Shown in pieces: positions 40,231 through 47,562 of a DNA stretch of 64,000 nucleotides. Source of the stretch: Caballeronia sp. TF1N1 (GTDB lineage Bacteria; Pseudomonadota; Gammaproteobacteria; Burkholderiales; Burkholderiaceae). Position 1 is the stretch's first letter, and every line of letters starts with the position of its first letter. The notes under the pieces were generated by a model, which was not told where the DNA came from, ran no database searches, and saw only the letters and a list, made by a program, of their open reading frames with translations. Location of the stretch: NCBI RefSeq assembly GCF_022878925.1, contig NZ_CP084626.1:2108001-2172000 (forward strand). The letters run 5' to 3'. The position numbers and the translations under genes were made by a program.

Positions 40231-40845
40231 TTACTTGCCCGGCTTGACGCTTGCCACTTCCTGGTCGGCTTGCGTGCGCGTTGCCTTGATGGCTTGCGGC
40301 ATGTACTTCTGCATCAAACCATTGACCACGTCGCGACCAACCTGGTCTTGAACCTGAATGAACTTGCGGCCCGTCGTGCTCTTGTAGAACGAGGTCAGGT
40401 CCTTGATTTCATCGGTCGTGTAGTACTTCGCGTATGCGTCGTACTGAGCTTTCATCGCGTCTTGACGGAAGCTGTCAGTTGCGAACACCTGCCCTGCCGA
40501 GTCAACCAGCTTCGGCACTGCGTTCTTTTGCAGCGTCGGAACGGCAGCTTGCTTCTGCTTGTCGTTCAGCGACTTGTTTTCCGACAGCGCGTCCGACAGG
40601 ATTGCCGGGACGAGTTGCTTCGACTGCATTTGCGCGCTGTTGCCGATCGCGCCGACCAGCTTCTGCGCGTCGATCGCGTCGAGCAGGTCCTTGATCGCGG
40701 CTTGCTTGGCCGGATCAACCGGGGCTGCTGCGGCCGGTGCCGGAGCTGCCGCCTGGTTCGGCGCCTGGTTCTGAAGCGACTGAGCCATCGCGAAAGTCGG
40801 CACGAAAGCGGCCAGCAACATCCACTGCTTGAAACGTCCTTGCAT
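40231..40845 (-). CDS. DUF2059 periplasmic protein
   Basis: A 204-residue exported protein of unknown function. A signal peptide covers about residues 1-21 (FAMA-QSL), then an Ala/Pro/Gln-rich linker, then a helical region ending in the DUF2059 domain (YDAYAKYYTTDEIKDLTSFYKS and following). Two ATGs stand next to each other; the second (complement of 40843-40845) has GGGAG at the better distance. It lies between gyrA and serC in the same direction. Confidence 0.82.
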   Translation of the reverse strand: MQGRFKQWMLLAAFVPTFAMAQSLQNQAPNQAAAPAPAAAAPVDPAKQAAIKDLLDAIDAQKLVGAIGNSAQMQSKQLVPAILSDALSENKSLNDKQKQAAVPTLQKNAVPKLVDSAGQVFATDSFRQDAMKAQYDAYAKYYTTDEIKDLTSFYKSTTGRKFIQVQDQVGRDVVNGLMQKYMPQAIKATRTQADQEVASVKPGK

Positions 40846-41015
40846 CATTACTCCCTGTAAAAAATATCCAGTTCTGCACCGGCGACGAGCCTTCAGATTT
40901 TCGACGCTGGCTTCGCACATAACGAAGCACAGCGCCGACAAAAGGCCCGAGTCGCGCAGCTTAACCAATTCAGGCTTTCAAAAGCGAATACGAGAAGCTT
41001 GCGTCACAAAAAATA

Positions 41016-43679
41016 TCAGGCGTCTTCGCCGTTTTCATCATTTTCTGAGTCGCCCGGCGCGGCGGCGGAGCCGTTCGTGCCGGTGTCGCCTTCGTCGAGT
41101 GCTTCAGCTTCTGCTTCCACTTCGGCTTCCGCCTCCGCGATATGCTGCAGTCCCGACAACTTGGTGCCCTCGTCAAGGCTGATGAGTGTAACACCTTGAG
41201 TTGCACGCCCCATTTCGCGGATTTCGGACACGCGCGTGCGGATGAGCACGCCCGATGTCGTGATCAGCATGATCTCGCTTTCAGGCTCGACGAGCGTCGC
41301 GGCGACCACGCGGCCGTTGCGCTCGGAAGTCTGGATCGCGATCATGCCCTTCGTGCCGCGGCCATGGCGTGTGTATTCGTTGATCGGCGTGCGCTTGCCG
41401 TAACCGTTTTCCGTCGCGGTGAGCACCGACTGGATTTCGTCGCCGGCCACGAGCATGGCGATGACCTGCTGACCGTCTTCCAGTTGCATGCCACGCACGC
41501 CGCGCGCTTCGCGGCCCATGGCGCGCACGTCGTTCTCGTCGAAACGTACCGCCTTGCCTGAATCGGAGAACAGCATGACGTCATGCGCGCCGTCGGTAAT
41601 GGCCGCGCCGATGAGAAAGTCGCCGTCATCCAGACCGACCGCGATGATGCCCTTCTTGAGCGGACGGCTGAACGCTTCGAGCGGCGTCTTCTTGACGGTG
41701 CCGAGCGAAGTGGCCATGAAGACGAACTTGTCGGCCGAGAAGTCCTTAATCGGCAGCACGACGTTGATCTTCTCGCCTTCCTGCAGCGGGAACATGTTGA
41801 CGATTGGCCGGCCGCGCGAGTTGCGCGAGCCTTGCGGCACTTCGTAGACCTTGATCCAGTACACGCGACCGCGGTTCGAGAAGCACAGCATGTGATCGTG
41901 CGTGTTCGCGATGAAAAGCGTGTCGATCCAGTCGTCTTCCTTCATTTGCGTGGCCTGCTTGCCGCGCCCGCCACGCTTTTGCGCGCGGTACTCGGAAAGC
42001 GGCTGCGACTTCACGTAGCCGGTATGCGACATGGTCACGACCATTTCCTGCGGCGTGATCAGGTCTTCGGTGTTCAGCTCGGTTGCATTCAACTCGATAC
42101 GCGAACGACGCTCGTCACCGAACTCGGCGCGTACCTGGCCCAGTTCTTCGACGATGATCTGACGGATACGCTCCGGCCGCGCGAGGATGTCGAGCAAGTC
42201 GGCGATCTGCGCCATCACGTCGCGATATTCGGCGACGATCTTGTCTTGTTCGAGACCCGTCAGGCGTTGCAGGCGCATCTGCAGAATTTCCTGCGCCTGA
42301 ACGTCCGACAGCTTGTAAAGCCCATCTTCCTGCAGCCCGTAAGCCGGATTCAGTCCTTCCGGACGATACGCAATACGCCCGCCCGTCGCCTCGGTCTCCG
42401 TGCGCGTGAGCATTTCGCGCACGAGCGACGAATCCCACGGACGGTTCATCAACTCTTGCTTCGCCACAGGCGGAGTCGGCGCGGCCTTGATGATCGCGAT
42501 GAATTCGTCGATATTCGCGAGCGCCACCGCGAGGCCTTCGAGCACGTGTCCGCGATCGCGCGCCTTGCGCAGTTCGTAGACCGTGCGCCGCGTGAGCACT
42601 TCCCGCCGATGCGACAGGAAGCATTCCAGCATTTCCTTCAGGTTCAGCAGCTTGGGCTGGCCGTCGACGAGCGCGACCAGATTCATGCCGAAAGTGTCCT
42701 GAAGCTGCGTCTGCTTATACAGATTGTTCAGAATGACTTCCGGCACTTCTCCGCGCTTGAGTTCGATCACGACACGCATGCCGCTCTTGTCGGACTCGTC
42801 GCGAATGTCGGAGATGCCCTCGATCTTTTTCTCGTTGACGAGTTCGGCGATGCGCTCGAGCAGCGTGCGCTTGTTCACCTGATACGGAATCTCGTCGACG
42901 ATGATGGCCATGCGCTGGCCGCGGTCGATCTCTTCGAAGTGCGTGGTCGCACGCATGACGACGCGACCGCGCCCCGTGCGATAACCGTCGCGCACGCCCG
43001 CGACGCCGTAGATGATGCCGGCCGTCGGGAAGTCCGGCGCCGGCACGATCTCGATGAGTTCGTCGACCGTCGCCTCAGGCGTGTTGAGCAGATGCAGACA
43101 GGCGTCGACGATTTCGCGCAAATTGTGCGGCGGAATGTTCGTTGCCATGCCGACCGCGATACCGGCTGAGCCGTTGATCAGCAGATTCGGGATGCGCGCC
43201 GGAAGTACGAGCGGTTCGCTTTCGCTGCCGTCGTAGTTCGGGCCAAAGTCGACGGTTTCCTTGTCGATGTCGGCCAGCAGTTCGTGACCGATCTTCGCCA
43301 TGCGGATTTCGGTGTAACGCATGGCGGCGGCGTTGTCGCCGTCGACCGAACCGAAGTTGCCCTGGCCGTCCACCAGCATGTAGCGCAGCGAAAACGGCTG
43401 AGCCATGCGAACGATCGTCTCGTACACCGATGCGTCGCCGTGCGGATGGTACTTACCAATCACGTCGCCGACGATACGCGCCGACTTTTTATACGCGCGA
43501 TTCCAGTCGTTGTTCAGCTCGTGCATGGAATAAAGCGCGCGACGGTGTACGGGCTTCAGTCCATCGCGGACATCGGGAAGCGCTCGCCCGACGATCACGC
43601 TCATCGCGTAATCGAGATATGAGCGGCGCATTTCCTCCTCTAGGGAGATTGGCAGAGTCTCTTTGGCGAATTGATCCAT
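41016..43679 (-). CDS. gyrA: DNA gyrase subunit A
   Basis: An 887-residue subunit that cuts and rejoins DNA during negative supercoiling. The catalytic Tyr122 lies in [10 protein letters not shown]. The GyrA box is QKRGGRGK in the C-terminal beta-pinwheel, and a long acidic tail rich in Glu and Asp ends the protein. The quinolone-resistance region reads [15 protein letters not shown], that is Ala83, Ser84 and Glu87 in E. coli numbering, unlike the Ser/Thr83-Asp87 of most proteobacteria. The gene is monocistronic with a long upstream region. Confidence 0.98.
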   Translation of the reverse strand: MDQFAKETLPISLEEEMRRSYLDYAMSVIVGRALPDVRDGLKPVHRRALYSMHELNNDWNRAYKKSARIVGDVIGKYHPHGDASVYETIVRMAQPFSLRYMLVDGQGNFGSVDGDNAAAMRYTEIRMAKIGHELLADIDKETVDFGPNYDGSESEPLVLPARIPNLLINGSAGIAVGMATNIPPHNLREIVDACLHLLNTPEATVDELIEIVPAPDFPTAGIIYGVAGVRDGYRTGRGRVVMRATTHFEEIDRGQRMAIIVDEIPYQVNKRTLLERIAELVNEKKIEGISDIRDESDKSGMRVVIELKRGEVPEVILNNLYKQTQLQDTFGMNLVALVDGQPKLLNLKEMLECFLSHRREVLTRRTVYELRKARDRGHVLEGLAVALANIDEFIAIIKAAPTPPVAKQELMNRPWDSSLVREMLTRTETEATGGRIAYRPEGLNPAYGLQEDGLYKLSDVQAQEILQMRLQRLTGLEQDKIVAEYRDVMAQIADLLDILARPERIRQIIVEELGQVRAEFGDERRSRIELNATELNTEDLITPQEMVVTMSHTGYVKSQPLSEYRAQKRGGRGKQATQMKEDDWIDTLFIANTHDHMLCFSNRGRVYWIKVYEVPQGSRNSRGRPIVNMFPLQEGEKINVVLPIKDFSADKFVFMATSLGTVKKTPLEAFSRPLKKGIIAVGLDDGDFLIGAAITDGAHDVMLFSDSGKAVRFDENDVRAMGREARGVRGMQLEDGQQVIAMLVAGDEIQSVLTATENGYGKRTPINEYTRHGRGTKGMIAIQTSERNGRVVAATLVEPESEIMLITTSGVLIRTRVSEIREMGRATQGVTLISLDEGTKLSGLQHIAEAEAEVEAEAEALDEGDTGTNGSAAAPGDSENDENGEDA

Positions 43680-43837
43680 TATCCGTGTCTTGAACTGTGC
43701 AGCAGCGACACAGCAGCGCGATCCGACGATTCGAAAACATTACCTCGAGTTTCGCCCTCGCCCGCCGGCCGCGCGACCCGCGCCGGCCAGGCGCGTAAGC
43801 CATACGCTGCGGCGCTGCGAACGCAGCGCATCCAAAG

Positions 43838-43848
43838 ATTCTAACATG
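43838..43848 (-). promoter_or_regulatory. extended -10 promoter of gyrA
   Basis: On the minus strand TGTTAGAAT (TG-N-TAGAAT; -10 hexamer is the complement of 43838-43843) forms an extended -10 element. No strong -35 is seen. The leader to the gyrA ATG would be about 150 bases. Confidence 0.45.
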
Positions 43849-44278
43849 CGCGACATCCGCGTCCGGAGGCTCGGCGTATACATAGTGTATGGGACGCTCA
43901 ACCGCCGTTCCCGATCTTGAGGAATGAGGGATAGATGCACTTGTTCCAATTACTTACAAAAACCAGGGAACGTTTCACTGATTTCGTCACTTAGGCGGGC
44001 TATGATGCCGCCTCGTCGTTTTGCTAAAGCAGTACAAACCCGACGATAAAGATACGCAGATATTGGCTCGCGGGCACATAAAGTGCGCACGTTTCGCGCC
44101 TTCCGCGGCCAAGACCGGCTCCTGTCCCTTTCTTGTTGCGCATGCACCACATAAGGTTGCGGGCGCAGAGGGTGCGGGGATATTTTTATCGTTGCAAGGG
44201 AACGATATGGCAAAATGCCAACGCACAAAGTTAGACACTGCTCGAAGTCTACACAGCCGCGTTTTGTTCCGTAGGGAA

Positions 44279-44287
44279 TGTTATACT
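44279..44287 (+). promoter_or_regulatory. extended -10 promoter of the OmpA-like gene
   Basis: TG-T-TATACT (44279-44287) is an extended -10 element. Transcription would start near 44294, leaving a leader of about 70 bases that ends in a strong GAGAGGAGA ribosome site just before the ATG at 44364. Confidence 0.55.
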
Positions 44288-44363
44288 CCGAGCAATGTAT
44301 GACTTGTCTTTGTCTACAGGCTCGCAGTAAACCTGCGGTAATCTCAATTTCGAGAGGAGAAAT

Positions 44364-45020
44364 ATGAATAAACTTTCAAAGCTCGCGTTCATTGCAGCTA
44401 CCGCAGTTATGGCTGCATCGGCCTCGGCGCAATCGGTGCCGGCCTCGCGACAAGCCGTGAACGACAACTGGGTGAACGGCACGGGCGAGTATGTGTGGAT
44501 GAACGGCACGAACGAACTCTGCTGGCGCGACGCATTCTGGACCCCGGCCACGGCCAACGCAAAGTGCGATGGCGCTCTGGTCGCAGTCGCGCCGACGCCG
44601 CCCGCACCGGTCGCTCCGCCGCCCCCGGTTATCCAAAGCCAGAAGGTCACCTATCAAGCTGACGCTCTGTTCGACTTCGACAAGGCAGTTTTGAAGCCGG
44701 CTGGCAAGACCGCGCTTGACGATCTCGCATCGAAGATCGGCGCGCTGAACCTGGAAGTCGTGGTCGCTACCGGCTACACCGACCGCATTGGTTCGGACAA
44801 GTACAACGACCGTCTGTCGCTGCGCCGTGCGCAAGCTGTCAAGGCTTACCTGGTCAGCAAGGGCATCGAAGCCAACCGTATCTATACGGAAGGCAAGGGC
44901 AAGCGCAACCCGGTCACCACGGGCTGCAACCAGAAGAACCGCAAGCAACTCATCGCCTGCCTCGCACCGGATCGTCGCGTGGAAGTCGAAGTTGTCGGCA
45001 CGACGCGTCAGCCGCAGTAA
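44364..45020 (+). CDS. OmpA-family outer membrane/peptidoglycan-binding protein
   Basis: A 218-residue exported protein: signal peptide 1-22 (SASA-QSV), a short N-terminal part with two cysteines (Cys53, Cys68), a Pro/Ala linker (78-89), and a C-terminal OmpA-like domain (about 97-212) with the peptidoglycan-binding pattern GYTDRIGSDKYNDRLSLRRA (137-156). Two more cysteines (188, 199) probably form a disulfide. It lacks a beta-barrel and resembles the OmpA-C proteins abundant in Burkholderia. The strong ribosome site and terminator suggest high expression. Confidence 0.92.
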   Translation: MNKLSKLAFIAATAVMAASASAQSVPASRQAVNDNWVNGTGEYVWMNGTNELCWRDAFWTPATANAKCDGALVAVAPTPPAPVAPPPPVIQSQKVTYQADALFDFDKAVLKPAGKTALDDLASKIGALNLEVVVATGYTDRIGSDKYNDRLSLRRAQAVKAYLVSKGIEANRIYTEGKGKRNPVTTGCNQKNRKQLIACLAPDRRVEVEVVGTTRQPQ

Positions 45021-45043
45021 TTGCGCTGATTGCCGCAGGATCG

Positions 45044-45070
45044 AACCCCCGCTTCGGCGGGGGTTTTTTT
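45044..45070 (+). terminator. terminator after the OmpA-like gene
   Basis: AACCCCCGC and GCGGGGGTT form a stem around TTCG, followed by seven Ts. It starts 24 bases after the stop. Confidence 0.93.
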
Positions 45071-45205
45071 ATGTCTGCGATTTTCGTGAATCTCCGCGAG
45101 ATGCCCGCATCGAATAAAGCGCAATAACCGTGGCCCCGGCGCAGGCGGCCTCGAAGGCTATGGCACGGAACGAGCGAGTTGTCGGCGACGCGTCACTTCA
45201 GCTTT

Positions 45206-45234
45206 TTGCCGCCCTTTTCCCGCGCCTATATACT
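45206..45234 (+). promoter_or_regulatory. sigma-70 promoter of ubiG
   Basis: TTGCCG (45206-45211), a 17-base spacer, then TATACT (45229-45234). The leader to the ubiG ATG at 45276 is about 35 bases. Confidence 0.7.
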
Positions 45235-45275
45235 CGATCCTTAACGATTCACGACTTAGAAGGGCAATTGAGAAT

Positions 45276-45974
45276 ATGACCAACGTCGATCCCCACGAAC
45301 TGCAGAAATTTAGCGAGCTTGCGCATCGCTGGTGGGACCCGAACGCCGAGTTCAAACCGCTTCACGAATTGAACCCGGTGCGGCTCGACTGGATCGATGC
45401 GCACGCGCATCTGATGAGCAAGCAAGTGCTCGACATCGGCTGCGGCGGCGGCATTTTGTCGGAATCGATGGCGGCGCGTGGCGCGAAGGTCAAGGGCATC
45501 GACTTGTCGTCGAGTGCGCTTGGCGTCGCGGATCTGCATAGTCTGGAAAGCGGCGTGGAGGTGGCGTACGAGGAGATCGCAGCCGAAGCGCTGGCCGCGC
45601 GCGAACCCGCTTCCTACGACGTCGTGACCTGCATGGAAATGCTCGAGCACGTGCCGAATCCGGCGGGCACCGTTGCCGCGTGCGCCGCGCTGGTCAAGCC
45701 AGGCGGCTGGGTCTTCTTCTCTACGCTGAATCGCAACGCGAAGGCGTATATGTTCGCCGTGATCGGCGCGGAGTACATCGCGCGCATGTTGCCGCGCGGC
45801 ACGCATGACTATGCGCGCTTCATCAAGCCGTCCGAACTCGCCACCTTCGCGCGCACGGCGTCGCTCTTGCCGGTCGACATCAAGGGCATCACCTACCGTC
45901 CGTTCTCGCGCCACTTCGGGCTGTCTACTGACACGAGCATCAACTACATGATGGCCTGCCGCCGGGAAGCCTGA
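45276..45974 (+). CDS. ubiG: ubiquinone biosynthesis O-methyltransferase
   Basis: A 232-residue SAM-dependent enzyme doing both O-methylations in ubiquinone synthesis. SAM motif I is [11 protein letters not shown] (51-61). The family start [20 protein letters not shown] is present, and the C-terminal [23 protein letters not shown] is conserved. Four bases separate it from gph, the usual pairing. Confidence 0.96.
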   Translation: MTNVDPHELQKFSELAHRWWDPNAEFKPLHELNPVRLDWIDAHAHLMSKQVLDIGCGGGILSESMAARGAKVKGIDLSSSALGVADLHSLESGVEVAYEEIAAEALAAREPASYDVVTCMEMLEHVPNPAGTVAACAALVKPGGWVFFSTLNRNAKAYMFAVIGAEYIARMLPRGTHDYARFIKPSELATFARTASLLPVDIKGITYRPFSRHFGLSTDTSINYMMACRREA

Positions 45975-45978
45975 CGCC

Positions 45979-46737
45979 ATGACCCAAGAAGACCAGAACG
46001 GTGTTGTCCAGACGACGCCCCTGCCCGATGATCCCACCCCGCTGCCCCAGCGCGCCGCCGAGGGCGATTCGCTCGGGCTTTGCCAGGCCGTACTGTTCGA
46101 TCTCGACGGCACCATCGCCGATACCGCGCCCGATCTCGTCGCGGCCGTCAACAAGATGCGGCACGATCGCGGACTCGAAATGCGCCCGCTCGAAACTCTG
46201 CGGCCTTACGCCTCGGCGGGTGCGCGCGGGTTGTTGGGCGGCGCGTTCGAGATCAGCCCCGAGCATCCCGATTTCGCGGCGATGCGCGATGAGTTCCTCG
46301 CCAACTACGAAGCGGATTTGTGTATCGAAACGACGCTGTTTCCCGGCATCACCGAGTTGCTCGACCAGCTCGATGCACGCGGCGTGCGCTGGGGCATCGT
46401 GACGAATAAGGTGACGCGCTTCGCCGAACCGCTCGTCGCCCTGCTCGGACTGGATAAGCGGGCCGGTTGTCTCGTTTGTGGCGATACGACGGCGCATTCG
46501 AAGCCGCATCCCGCGCCGCTGCTGCACGCGGCCGAATTACTGGATGTGGCGCCGGAGCGAATCGTCTATGTCGGCGACGACTTGCGCGACGTTCAGGCAG
46601 GCTTTGCAGCCGGCATGATCACCGTGGCGGCGGCCTATGGCTATTGCGGCGACGACATTCCGCCGCACCGCTGGCACGCGACTCACGTAGTGGACACGCC
46701 AGAAGAACTGCAGCAATTGCTGCGCGATATCGCTTGA
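45979..46737 (+). CDS. gph: phosphoglycolate phosphatase (HAD family)
   Basis: A 252-residue HAD hydrolase that removes 2-phosphoglycolate. The nucleophile motif is DLDGT (Asp41, Asp43), with VTNKV as motif II and VGDDLRDV as motif IV. About 36 residues precede the first strand, longer than in E. coli Gph; a later start is possible but no good ATG is available before the motif. It follows ubiG directly and is followed by ssrA. Confidence 0.9.
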   Translation: MTQEDQNGVVQTTPLPDDPTPLPQRAAEGDSLGLCQAVLFDLDGTIADTAPDLVAAVNKMRHDRGLEMRPLETLRPYASAGARGLLGGAFEISPEHPDFAAMRDEFLANYEADLCIETTLFPGITELLDQLDARGVRWGIVTNKVTRFAEPLVALLGLDKRAGCLVCGDTTAHSKPHPAPLLHAAELLDVAPERIVYVGDDLRDVQAGFAAGMITVAAAYGYCGDDIPPHRWHATHVVDTPEELQQLLRDIA

Positions 46738-46770
46738 AAGTGGCCGCGGTTCGCCTCACATGGCTTTTCA

Positions 46771-46779
46771 TGGGATAAT
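46771..46779 (+). promoter_or_regulatory. extended -10 promoter of ssrA
   Basis: TGG-GATAAT (46771-46779) is an extended -10 element about 14 bases before the mature 5' end of tmRNA. The -35 position has no good match. Confidence 0.5.
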
Positions 46780-46792
46780 CCCCGTTCTGCTT

Positions 46793-47150
46793 GGGGGCGA
46801 CCTGGTTTCGACAGGGGTTGCGAAGCGGTCAGGGCATACCGAGGACCCGTCACCTCGTTAATCAATGGGAAAAACGTAACTGCAAACGACGAAACGTTCG
46901 CACTGGCAGCCTAAGGGCCGCCGTCCTCTCACTAACTTACTGACGGGTTAGGGTAGCAATACCACGAGAGGTCATATACGTCAGTTAAGCTTTGTCGGCG
47001 TCACGACGCCAAAGTCGAAAATTCAGTGAATCGCTGTAGCGAAGCGTGTTCGTCCGCGTTGCTACGGTTAAATCAAAAGATAGAACTAAGTATGTAGAAC
47101 TGTTCGTAGAGTGCTTCTGGACGCGGGTTCGATTCCCGCCGCCTCCACCA
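46793..47150 (+). ncRNA. ssrA: transfer-messenger RNA (tmRNA)
   Basis: The one-piece tmRNA that rescues stalled ribosomes with SmpB. The 5' GGGGGCG pairs with the 3' CGCCTCC, leaving ACCA at 47147-47150; the pair G3-U is retained, as needed for alanyl-tRNA synthetase. The T-arm loop GGTTCGATTCCCG is at the 3' end. The tag frame (46882-46914) reads ANDETFALAA then TAA, the tag type of Burkholderiaceae. Length is about 358 nt. Confidence 0.96.
46882..46914 (+). other. tmRNA proteolysis-tag reading frame
   Basis: Ten codons from the resume codon GCA (46882) to GCC, followed by TAA, encode ANDETFALAA. The ending ALAA is recognised by ClpXP and related proteases. Confidence 0.93.
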
Positions 47151-47158
47151 CCCCATTT

Positions 47159-47194
47159 GAAACCCGCGCATGCGAAAGCACCGCGGGTTTTTTC
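47159..47194 (+). terminator. terminator after ssrA
   Basis: AACCCGCG (47161-47168) pairs with CGCGGGTT (47182-47189), followed by six Ts and C-T. It begins 10 bases after the tmRNA 3' end. Confidence 0.85.
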
Positions 47195-47246
47195 TTGCCA
47201 CGGCTCGCCAACCCGCGCGAATAAGCGCATCCGCGAAACCCGTAGG

Positions 47247-47269
47247 CAAAAAAAAGCCCCGCGCGGGGC
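47247..47269 (-). terminator. terminator-like hairpin facing the minus strand
   Basis: GCCCCGCGCGGGGC (47256-47269) is a perfect palindromic stem. On the minus strand it is followed by eight Ts (plus-strand As at 47248-47255). No minus-strand gene reads into it from the right, so what it would terminate is unclear. Confidence 0.6.
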
Positions 47270-47562
47270 GGGGCAAACATCCTTGAGAGACGTAGCTCTG
47301 GCAGAGACAACCTCGGCTACGGACGAGAGAATAGTCGGCGGCCAGTACTGTTCGTATCAGAGCGGTCCTAAAACGCTGCTTTACAGCAGTTATCTTGATG
47401 CACGTAAGCCCGGCGCAAGGCGATGCCTTTCTGTGTCGCAAGATTGGACGCGTCAGCCCCATTCATGTTCGCTCGGCCACTGACCGATTTCTCGTTCGCA
47501 CGGCAATCTTCTGCTTTATTCTGTCGACGATCGGCGCGTCGATAAGCGCTTACGGGGAAAGC

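Larger units (their letters stand above)
43680..44363. other. 684-bp intergenic region between gyrA and the OmpA-like gene
   Basis: No convincing gene. It contains the gyrA promoter near 43838, a small palindrome ATACA-TAG-TGTAT at 43878-43890, a hairpin GCGCTGC/GCAGCGC near 43812-43829 and the OmpA-like gene promoter at 44279-44287. The part from 43930 to 44250 is less GC-rich than the genes; a small RNA there cannot be ruled out. Confidence 0.5.
47151..47562. other. intergenic region between ssrA and the PIG-L-like gene
   Basis: About 412 bp with two terminator-like hairpins (listed) and no convincing gene. The frame upstream of the ATG at 47563 is open for 56 codons but has no ribosome site and would place a hydrophobic segment ahead of the true signal peptide. 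Confidence 0.5.

Noticed and set aside
41583..43169. A 528-codon plus-strand frame opposite gyrA
   Set aside because: Antisense shadow of gyrA; composition is Arg/His/Asp-rich without any recognisable domain.
47073..47462. Minus-strand frames over the end of ssrA
   Set aside because: They run through the tmRNA gene and its terminators and show no protein family.
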